A DNA stretch of 64,000 nucleotides, from positions 62,001 through 126,000 of the forward strand of contig CACYNO010000002.1 of assembly GCA_902775895.1 (NCBI GenBank), in the 5' to 3' direction. The position numbers and the translations under genes were made by a program. The stretch is from an uncultured Lachnospiraceae bacterium. GTDB lineage: Bacteria > Bacillota > Clostridia > Lachnospirales > Lachnospiraceae. Position 1 is the first letter of the stretch, and each line of letters opens with the position of its first letter. The notes under the pieces were generated by a model. The model had not been told where the DNA came from. It saw only the letters and a list, made by a program, of their open reading frames with translations, and did no database searches. Below are positions 49,402-57,190 of this stretch, piece by piece.

Positions 49402-49922
49402 TGGATATAACAAAACATGCTTTCGAGGCCAAAAGAAAACATTTTGAAATAAAGGATGAAGATTTAGAAAAAGCGGCTCAATTTGCACTGATAGAGGCAG
49501 GTGAATGGAGCGGTGCAGTAAAAGAGCTTTTAAAAAGAGGAAGGTTTACTCGCCAGATATGCGTGATGTTGGTATATTCGATTGAAATTTACCTTAAAGC
49601 TATTTTAATGAAAAAGGGCATAAATATATCTAAAGAAAAACATTGTCATGAAATATATAGTATGTATAAAAAATTGAATGACTCAGAGAAAAAAATTATT
49701 AAAGATAATATAGATTCGTCTGTGGAGCATACTGACATAGAAGATAATTACATCAAAATTGAATCTTTTGAAAAGATGTTAGAATTTGTATCAAATGATT
49801 TCGTTAATCTAAGATATAATTATGAGAAATATGTTAATGGTGAACCTATTTATACTATTAAAGAATTTGTATTAGCAGTCAATGAAAACTGTCAGAAACT
49901 GGCAAAATCAATAATAAAATAA
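49401..49922 (+). CDS. HEPN-like domain protein
   Basis: A 173-residue helical protein with the pattern of HEPN domains: VYSIEIYLKAILMKKG and a following KHCHEIYSMYKKL. The usual ribonuclease motif R(x4-6)H is not evident, so catalytic activity is uncertain. Its ATG overlaps the DUF1016 stop by one base (TAATG). HEPN proteins often accompany nucleases and toxins in defence loci. Assignment is by pattern and not certain. Confidence 0.65.
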   Translation: MDITKHAFEAKRKHFEIKDEDLEKAAQFALIEAGEWSGAVKELLKRGRFTRQICVMLVYSIEIYLKAILMKKGINISKEKHCHEIYSMYKKLNDSEKKIIKDNIDSSVEHTDIEDNYIKIESFEKMLEFVSNDFVNLRYNYEKYVNGEPIYTIKEFVLAVNENCQKLAKSIIK

Positions 49923-49930
49923 AAGTTAAA

Positions 49931-49958
49931 ACAGTCAGGAAGCTCTGACTGTTTTTTT
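49931..49958 (+). terminator. terminator of the restriction operon
   Basis: ACAGTCAG and CTGACTGT arms with a six-base loop, followed by seven T. Confidence 0.85.
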
Positions 49959-49990
49959 ATGACCTGATATTCCGGATGGTTTGATCATGG

Positions 49991-50209
49991 TGTTTCTCCT
50001 CATCGGATTTTTTTAATATTTCCGTTTATATTTTCGTGAGTGGTTTGTTTTCATAAATGATAGCTCAAGCATAAAAAAAGCAAGGTAGTACAAGTCTCCA
50101 CCTTGCTTTTTTTAGTTTGCTTTTCGCTACATTTCAATCAAACAAACCCCAATACACGAAAAGATAAACGGAAATATTTTTTATAAAAAATCAGATGAAG
50201 GGAGAAACT
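49991..50209. repeat. 220-base imperfect palindrome in the element
   Basis: The left arm from 49991 (TGTTTCTCCTCATCGGATTT, AATATTTCCGTTTATATTTT, CGTGAGTGGTTTGTTTTCAT) is matched in inverted orientation by the right arm up to 50209 (AAACAAACCCC, CACGAAAAGATAAACGGAAA, AAAATCAGATGAAGGGAGAA). The arms are about 65 bases each with small gaps. The centre holds a separate hairpin (50073-50113). The size suggests an origin (single-strand origin or nick site) rather than a simple terminator, but the function is inferred. Confidence 0.7.
50073..50113. terminator. bidirectional terminator-like hairpin at the palindrome centre
   Basis: AAAAAAAGCAAGG and CCTTGCTTTTTTT arms with a 15-base loop. A-run and T-run on both sides suit termination in both directions. 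Confidence 0.75.
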
Positions 50210-50211
50210 CT

Positions 50212-50274
50212 ATGAACAAACCTGAATATCACAACAAAACACCCCCAGCTACTCCAGATGCCGGAAATAATTGA
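50212..50274 (+). CDS. 20-residue leader-like open frame
   Basis: ATG 50212 follows GGGAGA at good spacing and encodes MNKPEYHNKTPPATPDAGNN before a stop. It starts right at the edge of the palindrome and 25 bases before the DnaJ-like gene. It could be a short coding leader or the remnant of a longer gene. Low confidence. Confidence 0.3.
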   Translation: MNKPEYHNKTPPATPDAGNN

Positions 50275-50298
50275 TTTAATCGAAAAGGAAAAAACATC

Positions 50299-50790
50299 AT
50301 GAAATACTTTAATAGTTGTAGGACAGCAGAAGAGCTTAAAAAAGAATATCATAAATTAGTCAAAGAACTGCATCCCGATAATGGTGGGAACGAAAACGAA
50401 TTTAAGACAATGCAAACAGAGTTTTCAAAGGCTTGGGATAGATTAAAGAACATTCATGTAAACAAAGAGGGGGAGACTTATAACTCCGAAACTACCGAAA
50501 CAGCAGAGGATTTTATGAACATAATAAACAGAGTAATTACATTTGAAAATGTGATTGTTGAATTATGCGGCTCTTGGTTGTGGATAAGCGGAGAGACAAA
50601 GCCATATAAAGATGAATTAAAGAGCCTGGGCGCGAGGTGGTCTCATAATAAAAAGTGCTGGTACTATCATTCAGAACCATATAAGAGATTTCATAGCAAG
50701 AATTACAGCCTTGACGATATACGGGAGATGTACGGGAGCAAGGAGTATAAGAAGAGAGAAGAAGAAAACAAACAAATAACAGCGGGATAA
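50299..50790 (+). CDS. DnaJ-like J-domain protein of the element
   Basis: A 163-residue protein. The N-terminal J domain (residues 1-55) keeps the HPD motif in KELHPDNGGNENEF, so it could activate an Hsp70 partner. The C-terminal half (SWLWISGETKPYKDELKSLG, then RWSHNKKCWYYH) has a conserved tryptophan-rich module found in proteins of mobile elements. It is the last gene before attR. The role in the element is unknown. Confidence 0.75.
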   Translation: MKYFNSCRTAEELKKEYHKLVKELHPDNGGNENEFKTMQTEFSKAWDRLKNIHVNKEGETYNSETTETAEDFMNIINRVITFENVIVELCGSWLWISGETKPYKDELKSLGARWSHNKKCWYYHSEPYKRFHSKNYSLDDIREMYGSKEYKKREEENKQITAG

Positions 50791-51012
50791 AAGAAAACAA
50801 CGGCTTCCATATGATTATGAGAAGTCGTTGTTTTTTGTCCTTTAATATGTTATAACGAACTGAACGAAAAAATGGGATGGCTTGAAAAAAACCGTGCAAA
50901 AAGCGTGCAGAAGTAAAGTCGTTCCTTTCTATAATTATTTTAAATGGGTTTTTATTCAGATTTTATGCGGGTTATAGAGGATTATAAGTTCTGAACGATG
51001 AGTTGTTATTTC

Positions 51013-51033
51013 GTTCAAATCCCTCTTTCTCCG
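51013..51033 (+). other. attR: copy of the tRNA-Ser 3' end
   Basis: Exact copy of the 21 bases at 41357-41377. The following sequence TCGGAAAAATAACCCCG leads directly into a terminator, as expected for the original tRNA downstream region. Confidence 0.85.
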
Positions 51034-51040
51034 TCGGAAA

Positions 51041-51070
51041 AATAACCCCGTTTTGCGGGGTTATTTTTTT
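51041..51070 (+). terminator. terminator, original end of the tRNA-Ser transcript
   Basis: AATAACCCCG and CGGGGTTATT arms around TTTTG, then a T-run. Confidence 0.85.
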
Positions 51071-51092
51071 GACGGAAAAAGGTGAAATAAAA

Positions 51093-51225
51093 CCCGAGCG
51101 CCGGGGAACCGGCGCGGGCAAAAGCGCCGAAGCGCGTCCGTTGGACGAAGAAGCGAGGCGCTTTTGAGAAAGCGGCCAAAGAGCAGACCGGAAGGGTCTG
51201 CGATTTGCAGCCGCTTGATGGGCAA
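51093..51225. other. highly structured GC-rich segment between two tRNA-end repeats
   Basis: Several nested hairpins are visible: GCGCCGG/CCGGCGC around GGAA; AAAAGCGCC/GGCGCTTTT enclosing CGTCC/GGACG; and AAGCGGC/GCCGCTT enclosing GCAGACC/GGGTCTGC around GGAA. The segment ends at a third copy of the tRNA end. It may be a structured RNA or a palindromic repeat. No long reading frame or tRNA fold explains it. Confidence 0.5.
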
Positions 51226-51226
51226 C

Positions 51227-51246
51227 TTCAAATCCCTCTTTCTCCG
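51227..51246 (+). other. second downstream copy of the tRNA-Ser 3' end (20 bases)
   Basis: TTCAAATCCCTCTTTCTCCG is identical to the last 20 bases of tRNA-Ser and is again followed by TCGGAAAAA and a terminator. It could be the scar of an older integration or an alternative attachment site. Confidence 0.75.
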
Positions 51247-51255
51247 TCGGAAAAA

Positions 51256-51281
51256 AGTCCCGTTAAGTGGGGCTTTTTTTT
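51256..51281 (+). terminator. terminator after the third tRNA-end copy
   Basis: AGTCCC and GGGGCT arms (one G-T pair) with a seven-base loop, then eight T. Confidence 0.7.
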
Positions 51282-51340
51282 GATGGAAAATATGTTAAAA
51301 TATTCTAATGATTTTTCGTACGTGTTAATGGAGGTTTTTA

Positions 51341-52090
51341 ATGATAAAAGGAATACTATTTGACAAAGACGGAACCTTGATAGACTTTTTTGCGGTATGG
51401 CCGGTGCTGGCAAGAGAGGTGATACCGAAGTTTATCAGGCAGAACGAGATATTTGATGAAGATGGTTCTATACAGAAGGATCTGCTTGAGAGGATCGGGC
51501 TTTCAGATGATAAAGTTAACCCAAGGGGAGCCTTTGCTTACAAATCTTACGGCGAGATCGCTGATGATATATGTGCAGCCCTTACGGACCATGGAGTTCT
51601 TATCGAGATGTACAGCATCTATATGCAGATAAAGGATCTTTTTAAGAACACCATCAAGAATTCAACCCCGATATACAAGACATTTACGGATATGCCTGAT
51701 CTCATGAGGGGACTCAAAAAGAAAGGACTCTATATAGGTCTTGCTACTGCGGACATCCAGGAATCTGCGGAAAGGATGTTGAATGACCTGTATATAATGG
51801 ACTTTTTTGACTATATCGGCGCTGATGACGGTACGAGAAAGCCCAAGCCAAACGGTGAGATGATAAAAGAATTCAGGGAGATCACGGGTATAAAAGCTGA
51901 CGAGATCCTTGTAGTAGGCGATACCTTTAATGATATGCTCTTCGGTAAGCAGAACGGAACAAAGACATGCGGCGTGCTCAGCGGTGTGAGTGACAAAGAG
52001 GATTTTGATGATATGGCAGATCATGTGATCGACACTATTGCGGATCTTCCGGAGCTGATAGACAAGATAAATGTCGAAAATGAGGGGTAA
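51341..52090 (+). CDS. HAD-superfamily phosphatase (phosphoglycolate-phosphatase-like)
   Basis: A 249-residue haloacid-dehalogenase hydrolase. Motif I is FDKDGTLID (nucleophile Asp), motif II is the threonine in YIGLATADIQ, the lysine is in DDGTRKPKPNGEM, and the acidic motif is VVGDTFNDMLFG. A helical cap lies between motifs I and II. Such enzymes dephosphorylate sugar phosphates, phosphoglycolate or nucleotides; the substrate is not predictable. GGAGG precedes the ATG. Confidence 0.9.
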   Translation: MIKGILFDKDGTLIDFFAVWPVLAREVIPKFIRQNEIFDEDGSIQKDLLERIGLSDDKVNPRGAFAYKSYGEIADDICAALTDHGVLIEMYSIYMQIKDLFKNTIKNSTPIYKTFTDMPDLMRGLKKKGLYIGLATADIQESAERMLNDLYIMDFFDYIGADDGTRKPKPNGEMIKEFREITGIKADEILVVGDTFNDMLFGKQNGTKTCGVLSGVSDKEDFDDMADHVIDTIADLPELIDKINVENEG

Positions 52091-52211
52091 ATATTAAAAA
52101 AATGCCGATTTTGGGCACTTTGCAAATTGACAATCAAAAAAGCCCCGCATAAAATGAGGGTTTAGAGGACAAAGCAAAGATTTTGGCTGTTTACATAAAG
52201 GAGTTATTATT

Positions 52212-54266
52212 ATGAAAAGATGCAAAAAGGTCGCCGGTGTGGTACTTGCAGCGGGGATAGCCGCGACAACTGTTGCATTGGGAAGCGGTACGGTAAATGC
52301 CGCTACACAGGGATATGTGACCGTAAAGACTAAAACGGGAAATATGGTCCAGTATATCGGAAAAGACGGAAAACCGTATACAGGTCTTCATTACATGTCT
52401 AAGGATGAGGGAGAAAAGAATCCTCACTACGAGTTTTTCGATAAAAACGGTTACAGGATCTTGAATTGGAGATATCTGACAAAAGCGGACGGACTGAAAA
52501 CATCACAGTGGTCATATTTCGGAACCAATGGCTGGATGAGGACCGGCTGGCAGGCGATGGGGACAAAGAGCAATCCTGACGGGAAAAATAAAGAACATTG
52601 GTCTTATTTCGGAAATGACGGCGCGCTTCGCAACGGCTGGCAGACCATGGGAACAAAGACTAATCCCGACGGGAATAATAAGGTTCACTGGTCATATTTC
52701 GGAAACAACGGCTGGCTGAGAACGGGCTGGCAGGTGATGAGTACAAAGACTAATCCCGACGGGAACAATAAATCCCACTGGTCATATTTCGGAAACAACG
52801 GCTGGTTGAGAACAGGCTGGCAGTATCTGACTGCAGCAGACGGAGAGAAAACGCCGCACTGGTCATATTTCGGAAGCAACGGCTGGCTGAGGACAGGCTG
52901 GCAGTATCTGACTGCAGCAGACGGAGAAAAGACACCCCACTGGTCATATTTCGGAAATGACGGCTGGCTGAGGACAGGCTGGCAGAAGATAAGATCATCA
53001 TCTAATCCTGACGGGAGCAATAAGGAGCACTGGTCATACTTCGGAAGTAACGGCTGGCTTGTGACAGGAACACAAAAGATCGACGGGAAGACTTATGTAT
53101 TTGACAGTAAAGGCTGGCTTACATCCGGCGCTCCCGGCACAGGAAGCACGACTTCTCAACAGGGCAGTGTCAAGGACGGATGTTATACCATATCTCCGTT
53201 GAGCAACTCAAAGACGGTTATTGATATTGACAGTGCATCTACGGCAGACGGGGCAAAAGTCCAGACTTTTGTAAACAACAACACCTTTGCCCAGAAGTTC
53301 CAGATAAAGCATCTCGGCAGTGAAGTCTACAGCGTAAGGACTGCCGTGACCATTTACGGATCCGGTCTTACTGCAAACGGTAAGATTGCTGCGGGTACGG
53401 CTATCGTGCAAAAGAAATACACCGGAGCAGACACCCAGAAATGGAAGATCGTATCCGCAGGTAAGGATGCCTATACCTTCAAGACAGTTGACGGTAAATA
53501 TGTCCTTGATGTGTCATCCGGCGTTGCAAAGCTTGCCAAGTCAACGAATAGCGACTCCCAGAAATTCAAGTTGACAAAGACCAGCGGATATATGATCAGG
53601 AACAACCGTAAGTACTACTTCAATTCCAACGGACAGACTCCCATGATCGGGATCGATGTATCAAAGTGGAATGATGATATCAACTGGAAAGCGGTGAAGG
53701 CTGACGGCATAGGATTTGCGATCATAAGGACGTCTTACGGATCTAATAGCAAGTGGGAATGGAAAACAGTGGAAAACATTAAAGGTTGCGAAGCAAACGG
53801 CATACCTTACGGAGTGTACTTCTACTCGATAGCTACCACTAATGAAGAGGCAGACAAAGAAGTTGCCCTTGTGAAGAAGATCCTGGGGAATTACAAACCG
53901 AAGCTTGGAGTTTACATAGACATTGAAGATACAGCAGTTTATGAAAAAGCCTTTGGCAATATTTATAAAGATCCCGCAAGAAGAAAGATCACGAACCTTA
54001 CAAAGAGAATGGCAAACAGTCTGAAAGCATCAGGTTATAAAGTGGGCGTTTATGCTAATGCCAACTATTTTAACAACGTATTATATAAAAACGAACTTCC
54101 TGATGTTCTCTGGGGAGCATACTATTACACCAATCCGAACTCTAATCCCGACGGGCTCAAATCACCCAATACGGACTGGAACCTGTGGCAGTATTCAGAG
54201 ACAGGTACGGTAAAAGGAATCAACGGAAAGGTTGATATGAACACGCTTATTAAGAAGTACTGGTGA
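52212..54266 (+). CDS. secreted GH25 lysozyme with wall-binding repeats and a ricin-type domain
   Basis: A 684-residue cell-wall hydrolase. A signal peptide (residues 1-30, ending near TVNAA) is followed by eight or nine choline-binding-like repeats (residues about 60-300, unit HWSYFGNNGWLRTGWQ), a ricin-B-like beta-trefoil (about 322-447) and a GH25 catalytic domain from about residue 477 (MIGIDVSKWNDDINWKAVKA) with the acidic pair in GVYIDIEDT. GH25 enzymes cut between N-acetylmuramic acid and N-acetylglucosamine. The repeats match those of the protease at 7955, so both are likely anchored to the same wall polymer. AAGGAG precedes the ATG. Confidence 0.92.
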   Translation: MKRCKKVAGVVLAAGIAATTVALGSGTVNAATQGYVTVKTKTGNMVQYIGKDGKPYTGLHYMSKDEGEKNPHYEFFDKNGYRILNWRYLTKADGLKTSQWSYFGTNGWMRTGWQAMGTKSNPDGKNKEHWSYFGNDGALRNGWQTMGTKTNPDGNNKVHWSYFGNNGWLRTGWQVMSTKTNPDGNNKSHWSYFGNNGWLRTGWQYLTAADGEKTPHWSYFGSNGWLRTGWQYLTAADGEKTPHWSYFGNDGWLRTGWQKIRSSSNPDGSNKEHWSYFGSNGWLVTGTQKIDGKTYVFDSKGWLTSGAPGTGSTTSQQGSVKDGCYTISPLSNSKTVIDIDSASTADGAKVQTFVNNNTFAQKFQIKHLGSEVYSVRTAVTIYGSGLTANGKIAAGTAIVQKKYTGADTQKWKIVSAGKDAYTFKTVDGKYVLDVSSGVAKLAKSTNSDSQKFKLTKTSGYMIRNNRKYYFNSNGQTPMIGIDVSKWNDDINWKAVKADGIGFAIIRTSYGSNSKWEWKTVENIKGCEANGIPYGVYFYSIATTNEEADKEVALVKKILGNYKPKLGVYIDIEDTAVYEKAFGNIYKDPARRKITNLTKRMANSLKASGYKVGVYANANYFNNVLYKNELPDVLWGAYYYTNPNSNPDGLKSPNTDWNLWQYSETGTVKGINGKVDMNTLIKKYW

Positions 54267-54323
54267 TGGCGTGTTCACTTTGAATACTCATCTTGTTCAA
54301 AAAAGCAAAAACGACAGATGATT

Positions 54324-54351
54324 AAGCGCTTGAATTAAAGCGCTTTTTTTT
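54324..54351 (+). terminator. terminator after the GH25 gene
   Basis: AAGCGCT and AGCGCTT arms with an eight-base loop, then a T-run. Confidence 0.85.
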
Positions 54352-54393
54352 ATACAATCAAGAGAAGCAAACTTTTTTAAAAAAGGTGACCGA

Positions 54394-55197
54394 ATGACTG
54401 ATCAAAAAGACAACGAAAAAGGCATGATCCTTGCCATAGACATCGGCAACTCCACCATAGTAATGGGCTGTATCGACGATGAAAAGATACACTTTGAAGA
54501 AAGGGTAGCCACACGCTCTGATAAGACAAAGATAGAGCACGCCATGGTCATAAAGTCCATGATCGAGCTAAACGGCGTGAGTATAGATGACATAAAAGGT
54601 GTCATCATCTCCTCCGTTGTGCCTCCCCTTACCAATGTCATTAAGGCGGCAGCTAAGATGATAACAGGTATTGAGCCTATCGTGGTGGGGCCGGGAGTAA
54701 AGACCGGACTTCCCATACTTATGGACGATCCCAGGACAGTGGGAAGCGACCTTATAGTGGCAGCTGTTGCTGCGTCCCACGAGTACGGGAAGCCCACTAT
54801 CATCGTAGATGTAGGTACTGCTACTACCATCACCGTGGTAAACGAGGACGGTGCCTATATCGGAGGCGTGATCATGCCCGGTGTCCAGGTGTCCCAGGAG
54901 GCCCTGGTATCAAAGACGGCACAGCTTCTTCATGTAAGTCTTGATGCACCTCCAAAAGTCGTAGGAAAGAACACAATAGACGCCTTAAGGAGCGGTGCGA
55001 TCTACGGAAATGCAGCCTGCATTGACGGTATGATCCTTAAATTTAAAAAAGAGCTGGGACTGCCGGAGGATACCGTGACCGTGGCAACGGGCGGGCTCTC
55101 CGGAGAGATAATCCCAAAATGTGAAACGGACATTATTACAGACAGGAATCTTCTCATAAAAGGAATGAAGATCATATACGACAGGAATGTGAATTAA
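54394..55197 (+). CDS. coaX: type III pantothenate kinase
   Basis: CoaX phosphorylates pantothenate, the first step to coenzyme A. The 267-residue protein has the ASKHA-fold phosphate-1 motif MILAIDIGNSTIVMG, the central region DDPRTVGSDLIVAAVAA, DVGTATTITVV and the terminal TVATGGLSG. This type is insensitive to coenzyme A feedback in known members. It starts AAGGTGACCGA-ATG; an internal ATG at 54424 is the alternative. It is 15 bases from thrS, probably one transcript. Confidence 0.94.
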   Translation: MTDQKDNEKGMILAIDIGNSTIVMGCIDDEKIHFEERVATRSDKTKIEHAMVIKSMIELNGVSIDDIKGVIISSVVPPLTNVIKAAAKMITGIEPIVVGPGVKTGLPILMDDPRTVGSDLIVAAVAASHEYGKPTIIVDVGTATTITVVNEDGAYIGGVIMPGVQVSQEALVSKTAQLLHVSLDAPPKVVGKNTIDALRSGAIYGNAACIDGMILKFKKELGLPEDTVTVATGGLSGEIIPKCETDIITDRNLLIKGMKIIYDRNVN

Positions 55198-55212
55198 AAA
55201 GGGGTTTTAAAT

Positions 55213-57180
55213 ATGCTTATCACATTAAAAGACGGTTCTAAAAAAGAATACAAAGAAGGGATGACGGTTATTGAGATAGCCGCCGACATAAGCGAAGGCC
55301 TTGCAAGGGTCGCCTGTGCCGGTGAGGTGAACGGGAAACCGGTGGATCTTCGCACGCCGCTTAATGAGGACTGCGAGCTGAATATCCTTACGGCAAAAGA
55401 CCCGTATGGTCTGGGTGCGCTTCGCCACACGGCATCCCACATACTTGCCCAGGCGGTAAAAAGACTTTACCCGGAGGCAAAGGTTACTATAGGTCCTTTT
55501 ATAGACGAGGGATTTTATTATGATTTTGACAGGGAGCCTTTTACAAGAGAAGATCTGGACGCTCTTGAGGAGGAGATGAAAAAAATCATAAAAGAAGATC
55601 TTGAGATAAAGAGATTCACTTTGCCCAGAGACGAGGCCATTGCTCTTATGAAAGAAAAGGACGAGCCTTATAAGGTGGAACTTATAGAAGCACTGCCCGA
55701 GGATGAGGAGATAAGCTTTTATGAGCAGGGAGAGTTTGTGGATCTTTGCGCCGGACCGCATATCATGCGCACCAAAGGAGTAAAGGCATTCAAGCTTATT
55801 TCTTCTTCCATGGCCTACTGGAGAGGTGATGCAAACAAAGCAAGGCTCCAGAGGATATACGGTGTGGCTTATGATAACAAGGATGATCTTAAAGAGCATC
55901 TGAAGAGACTTGAAGAAGCAAAGATGCGGGATCACAATAAGCTTGGCCGCGAGCTGGGTATATTTACCACAGTGGATGTTATCGGTCAGGGACTTCCCCT
56001 TTTTACCCCGAAGGGTACAAGGATCATTATGACCCTTCAGAGATGGATAGAAGACCTTGAGGATTTTGAGTGGGGGTATGTCAGGACCAAGACTCCCCTT
56101 ATGGCAAAGAGCGATCTTTATAAGATATCAGGACACTGGCAGCACTACAAGGACGATATGTTCGTGCTTGGTGATGAGGAAAAGGACAAAGAAGTATTTG
56201 CCCTTCGTCCCATGACCTGTCCTTTCCAGTATTTTGTATATAAGAATTCCCAGCATTCCTACAAGGATCTTCCCTACAGGATGAGTGAGACGTCCACTCT
56301 TTTCAGGGGAGAGGATTCGGGAGAGATGCACGGCCTCACCAGAGTGCGTCAGTTTACCATTACCGAGGCGCATCTTATAGTAAGACCAGACCAGGCCATA
56401 GAAGAGCTGGAAAGATGTATCGATCTTTCAACCTATGTGCTGGGGGTGCTGGGACTTGAAAAGGATGTGACCTACAGACTTTCCAAATGGGATCCGGAAA
56501 ACAAGGACAAGTACCAGGGCGATGATGAGTACTGGAACTCCACCCAGGATGCCTTGCGCCGTGTACTCTCCGAAAAGAACCTTCCATTTACGGAAGCAGA
56601 GGGTGAGGCGGCATTCTACGGTCCCAAGATCGATATCCAGGCAAGAAATGTCTACGGCAAGGAAGATACCATGGTCACTATCCAGCTTGACTGCGAGAAT
56701 GCCGAGAACTTCGATATGTACTACATAGACGAGGAAGGAAAGAAGCAGCGTCCTTATATCATCCACAGGACTTCCATGGGATGCTACGAGAGGACCCTTG
56801 CATGGCTTATAGAAAAGTATGCCGGAAACCTTCCCACCTGGCTGTGTCCCGAGCAGGTAAGGGTGCTTCCCATATCTGACAAATACATGGATTATGCACA
56901 GAGCGTGGGAGACAAGCTGAAGGCGGCGGGAATACTTTGCAGCGTGGACGAAAGAGCCGAGAAGATCGGCTATAAGATAAGGGAAGCCAGACTGGAAAGA
57001 ATTCCTTACATGCTTATAGTAGGTGAAAAGGAAGAAGCCGATGGCACCGTTTCTGTCCGAAGCCGTTACAAAGGTGAAGAGGGTGCCGTAAACACGGATG
57101 ACTTTATCAAAGACATCTTAAAAGAGATAAACACAAAAGAGATAAGAAAAATAGAGACAGAAGCTGACACGGACAAGTAA
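55213..57180 (+). CDS. thrS: threonyl-tRNA synthetase
   Basis: ThrRS joins threonine to its tRNA. The 655-residue protein has the N-terminal TGS and editing domains (RHTASHILAQAVKRLYP, then LCAGPHIM), the class II catalytic core with motif 2 and motif 3 (GCYERTLAWLIEKYAG), and the anticodon-binding domain at the end. The length is normal. There is no T-box leader in the 15 bases before it; the start sits directly behind coaX, so control may be through coaX's promoter. Confidence 0.96.
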   Translation: MLITLKDGSKKEYKEGMTVIEIAADISEGLARVACAGEVNGKPVDLRTPLNEDCELNILTAKDPYGLGALRHTASHILAQAVKRLYPEAKVTIGPFIDEGFYYDFDREPFTREDLDALEEEMKKIIKEDLEIKRFTLPRDEAIALMKEKDEPYKVELIEALPEDEEISFYEQGEFVDLCAGPHIMRTKGVKAFKLISSSMAYWRGDANKARLQRIYGVAYDNKDDLKEHLKRLEEAKMRDHNKLGRELGIFTTVDVIGQGLPLFTPKGTRIIMTLQRWIEDLEDFEWGYVRTKTPLMAKSDLYKISGHWQHYKDDMFVLGDEEKDKEVFALRPMTCPFQYFVYKNSQHSYKDLPYRMSETSTLFRGEDSGEMHGLTRVRQFTITEAHLIVRPDQAIEELERCIDLSTYVLGVLGLEKDVTYRLSKWDPENKDKYQGDDEYWNSTQDALRRVLSEKNLPFTEAEGEAAFYGPKIDIQARNVYGKEDTMVTIQLDCENAENFDMYYIDEEGKKQRPYIIHRTSMGCYERTLAWLIEKYAGNLPTWLCPEQVRVLPISDKYMDYAQSVGDKLKAAGILCSVDERAEKIGYKIREARLERIPYMLIVGEKEEADGTVSVRSRYKGEEGAVNTDDFIKDILKEINTKEIRKIETEADTDK

Positions 57181-57190
57181 GGAGGCATGT

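Larger units (their letters stand above)
41378..51033. mobile_element. 9.7-kb integrated element in tRNA-Ser, with defence cargo and broken conjugation gene
   Basis: The segment is bounded by exact 21-base direct repeats (41357-41377, 51013-51033). It carries a tyrosine integrase next to attL, a Rep-type protein, a truncated FtsK-like translocase, a regulator, a three-gene restriction/nuclease operon and a DnaJ-like gene. Base composition is more AT-rich than the chromosome. No relaxase, T4SS or complete FtsK is present, so it is probably a decayed integrative element that can be excised but not transferred alone. Confidence 0.85.

Noticed and set aside
51093..51246. A second tRNA-Ser gene ending at 51246
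   Set aside because: Only the last 20 bases match. No acceptor 5' half, D-arm or anticodon arm can be folded upstream; the hairpins there are of another kind.
52685..53020. Long antisense frames over the GH25 wall-binding repeats
   Set aside because: They are periodic mirror images of the repeat units and have no ribosome-binding site.
55198..55212. T-box riboswitch before thrS
   Set aside because: Only 15 bases separate coaX and thrS, too short for a T-box; no T-box-like sequence was seen before coaX either.
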